Assembly (NCBI GenBank): GCA_965153455.1 | Contig: OZ234499.1 | Location: 11,218,271 to 11,282,270, forward strand | DNA from: Sphagnum compactum | Lineage: Eukaryota; Bryophyta; Sphagnopsida; Sphagnales | DNA: 64,000 nucleotides | Reading direction: 5' to 3' | Shown here: positions 61,401 to 64,000 of the stretch, piece after piece | How positions within the stretch are numbered: the first letter of the stretch is position 1 | Layout of the letters: the number at the start of each line of letters is the position of its first letter | Notes under the pieces: generated by a model | The model's database searches: none | Seen by the model: only the letters and a program-made list of their open reading frames with translations | Told to the model about the DNA's origin: nothing | Position numbers and translations under genes: made by a program

Positions 61401-61422
61401 CCCCCCCCCCCCCCCCCCCCCC
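61401..61422. repeat. (C)22 homopolymer
   Basis: Uninterrupted C run, flanked on both sides by copies of 'aagaaacaaaaactcaagca' (61381 and about 61449). The length is prone to sequencing error. Confidence 0.85.
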
Positions 61423-61865
61423 TCCCAAAAACAAAACAACTACACTACAAAACCATAAGAAGCAAAAACTCAAGCAGCCAATGGGTGAGACCCGCCCAAC
61501 ACTAGTTTCAACCATTGGTTCCAGTTTTTTGACTATTTCAGAATCAAAGAATTGTCGGTTTTGATGAAACCTTGCAAAACTTTATTTATAAACACACTGT
61601 AGATTTGGAAAAAGTACAAATGAATAAGAAAAAGCAAAAAGGAGAATTTACAGGATGTCAATTTAGTTCAATTTGGATGTGAGGGGACATATTGGCTTGT
61701 TTGTATGGACACCCAAATACCCCAATTGCTAAAAGGAGGAACTTATTGGTGAGGTGTCGATCGTGATGATTTATTTTGATTTTTTACAAATCATCATAGT
61801 CAAAGAATCGTGGTCCTGATTATTTCAAAAATCTTAAAAAATCAGCAATTTGAGGAATCAACCCA

Positions 61866-62110
61866 GAAACTAGAACCAAACAACACCAGTTTGAACCAAT
61901 GTTACATGGGTATTAGAATCTGCTACAGATACTTACTGATTATAACCTGGGTATATACACACGGGTGAAAAAGGATCTAAAATCGGATTTTGGGGTAGAA
62001 CCTTGGTTCTCAATTTTTTTGAAATTAAAAAAAAATCCTTTTCTAACTGTTGGTTCTTTGCCATTTTTTCATGGAAATTGCTGGTTCTTTGATGTTTCCG
62101 AAATAACCCA
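61866..62110 (+). repeat. Dispersed repeat, copy 2
   Basis: Same family as 56505-56760 and in the same orientation. It shares 'actagaaccaaacaacacc', 'agaatctgctac', 'gggtatatacac' and 'gctggttctttgatgtttc'. Confidence 0.75.
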
Positions 62111-64000
62111 AATCTCTTATTTTGATTTTTTTCTCAAACACAAATCCACGGTTCTTTGACTCTGAAATATAAAATAGACGAAAACAGTCGGTCATTTACA
62201 AAATCTAATAACTGCACATCACTGGTTTGAACCCAGGACTACTACCAACTCTCCACCAGAGCGTCCCTCCTGCAACCATTTACAACATCATGAGATGCAT
62301 TATTGTACTTTTGAAATTTTGTCCAGAAGATTAGGCAAACCCTCCTGTCAGTGCCCTGAATCCTAAGTCATCTATTCTTCAAAGTCAAGCACCTACAACA
62401 TGGTACAGAGTGAAGCACCTACGAGACTACAAAATCAACACCCTACAAGGTCTAGTGGAAGAGAACGAGAAGAGAGCAGGGTTTTGTTTTTTCCCACATT
62501 ACTGAAGTCAGTCCACTGCAGAGGATCCTCAGCATTAATTAGCATGAAATGGCTACTGTCCTAGGTCCGCTGTAGAATTTTTACAAAAGTGCTGTTACAA
62601 GTCGTGACTTAGGAAGTGACTATGTCTAGATGTGGCTAATTTAACATTTTTATTTCGAAAAATGGCGAAAAGATCCCTGAAAATCACAATATTGTCATTT
62701 TTTGAAAAACACTCGCCAACCTTGCGAAGATTCGCCCCCCAAAGAAAAAAAAACATTGGAAGAGAGCACTTTGCTTTCTCAGGAAGTTAAGCAAACTGAT
62801 AAAGAACTCCCATTGACTAGACCTTGCTGGATGGATCGGTCTGAAGTCTGAACCAATTGCTTGAAACCACTGTTGTTAGTGAATGCTTTGATTTTGGGTG
62901 GATGAGTTTTGTTGAGTGAAACCAAAGACAAAGTAGATGAATGTTAATGGATCAACATGATAGATGAAATGCAACTAAATGAAACATCATTTGGCAAATG
63001 AATAAAAACCCACAAGATGAGAAGAGTTCTAGATAAATATGACCCCTTCGATGGGATGAACTTCCATGTGCAGAATAAATAAATGGGATGAAAGTGTGAT
63101 GCATTTCATTGGATGAGAGTGAAATTAGACTTAAAGAATATTTTACGCGTGTCAATCAAAGCACATTTAGTTAATTTAGGTGGCGTAGCCATCAATCACC
63201 TAAACTATCCAGGCCTGGGTATGGTTATTTCATCATGAACAAAGGTTGGCTCCCATGGGAAATTGGTACATATTGTTTTTACAACCAAAAACACATCCTA
63301 GGTTTGAATGATGATATGCAAAGTAGATGGCTTCATTGCTAAAAAGAGAACTACTATACCTTGTGAACAAACATTAGCCTAATGCCAGGCCCTAACTTTG
63401 TCACTAACTCTAAGTCTAAATGGAACATTAGTAGCCTCTGCATGTCTATCCTTCGTACCTACCTATCTATCTAACTACATACATGACCTTTTTTATTAAC
63501 ACTAGAGGTTGCCCACCAGTACAGTTGGGACAGTTAGGTTTCATCAGCAACTAAGTTGTAATAGGCTCGCAAAAGATGGTTTGTGATAGGGTTTAGGAGG
63601 CAAATAGGAACCTCAAGAAACTTATGCATTCAATTATCAATTTTCCTAGTTGCATTTCCGATTAGGTAAGGAGACAAGCTGCAACGATTGTCATGGGGCA
63701 CTGGAGAAATTTTCCACTACATTGTTAGCCAAACTGCCACTCTACCTCTGGCATTTACCACGTCTGTCCATTCCTTTGACGACACGAATACAATTGTTTT
63801 TCGAAGGATAGGATGGGGCCTTGTTCTTGTGTCCAGCAAGAAAAACGAGGGCGATGAGGGCAGCTTTTGCAGTCTCGTCACAGTTGGAGCGGGGCAAGTT
63901 ACAAATAACCAGGCCCTTGAATATCTGTTTTCTCATTCCTCCCTTCAAATGTTTTGAGGCAGCGAACACAAGCGGGGAACAGGCATGTGTCCAGTGAAGG
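62111..64000. other. Intergenic, nothing recognised
   Basis: No gene identified. The frame 63688-63957 (+) and its antisense partner begin at non-ATG codons and match nothing I know. A gene edge beyond the window cannot be excluded. Confidence 0.4.

Noticed and set aside
63688-63957. 89-aa frame near the right edge
   Set aside because: Starts at TTG, has an equally long antisense frame, and no similarity that I recognise.

Overview
The window is nuclear DNA of a land plant. It has spliceosomal GT-AG introns, Ser-rich plastid transit peptides, a GATL cell-wall glycosyltransferase, a PPi-dependent phosphofructokinase, a TIR-NBS-LRR-type resistance-gene relic, and AT-rich intergenic DNA full of decayed transposons. 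Short introns (about 140-470 bp), intronless PFP-beta, and LRRs of the 'SLPTTIGQLQHLTQL' style fit a non-seed plant such as a bryophyte. That placement is an inference; I cannot name the species.

Layout. 1-3300: repeats and the leader of a GATL gene (3352-4677, +). 4680-12300: a duplicated 3' flank, then a TIR element with a TTA target duplication that has swallowed a LINE fragment (5980-7508), then AT-rich DNA. 12354-14090 (-): intronless PFP beta subunit. 17503-21116 (-): BUB3 spindle-checkpoint WD40 gene, nine exons reconstructed with every phase consistent (332 aa). 21117-22050: tandem repeats and a GC-rich palindromic block. 24384-26760 (-): Helentron-type Helitron relic with PIF1 helicase and endonuclease pieces. 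31579-32802 (-): plastid HAD phosphatase of the PyrP type (riboflavin pathway). 34385-34598: Tourist-like MITE with TTA duplication. 36611-41364 (+): XRCC4-like gene with a very long repeat tail. 45821-48586 (-): YjbQ/UPF0047 protein with a plastid transit peptide, eight exons, 243 aa. 50541-52442: two Helitrons head to tail. 54587-56090 (-): NB-ARC/LRR pseudogene. 58080-61060 (-): LINE relic. 61400-64000: repeats, nothing recognised.

The genes do not form a pathway. They are ordinary housekeeping loci (cell wall, glycolysis, mitosis, riboflavin, end joining) scattered among transposons. The most unusual object is the XRCC4-like gene. Its head domain, shortened coiled coil and probable ligase-IV helix are encoded by three small exons plus the start of a 3.8-kb exon. 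The rest of that exon encodes about 20 copies of an Arg/Ser-rich unit of about 38 residues, and then a Cys/His-rich C-terminus, giving about 1,427 residues where a plant XRCC4 normally has about 260-300. This is my best candidate for something undescribed.
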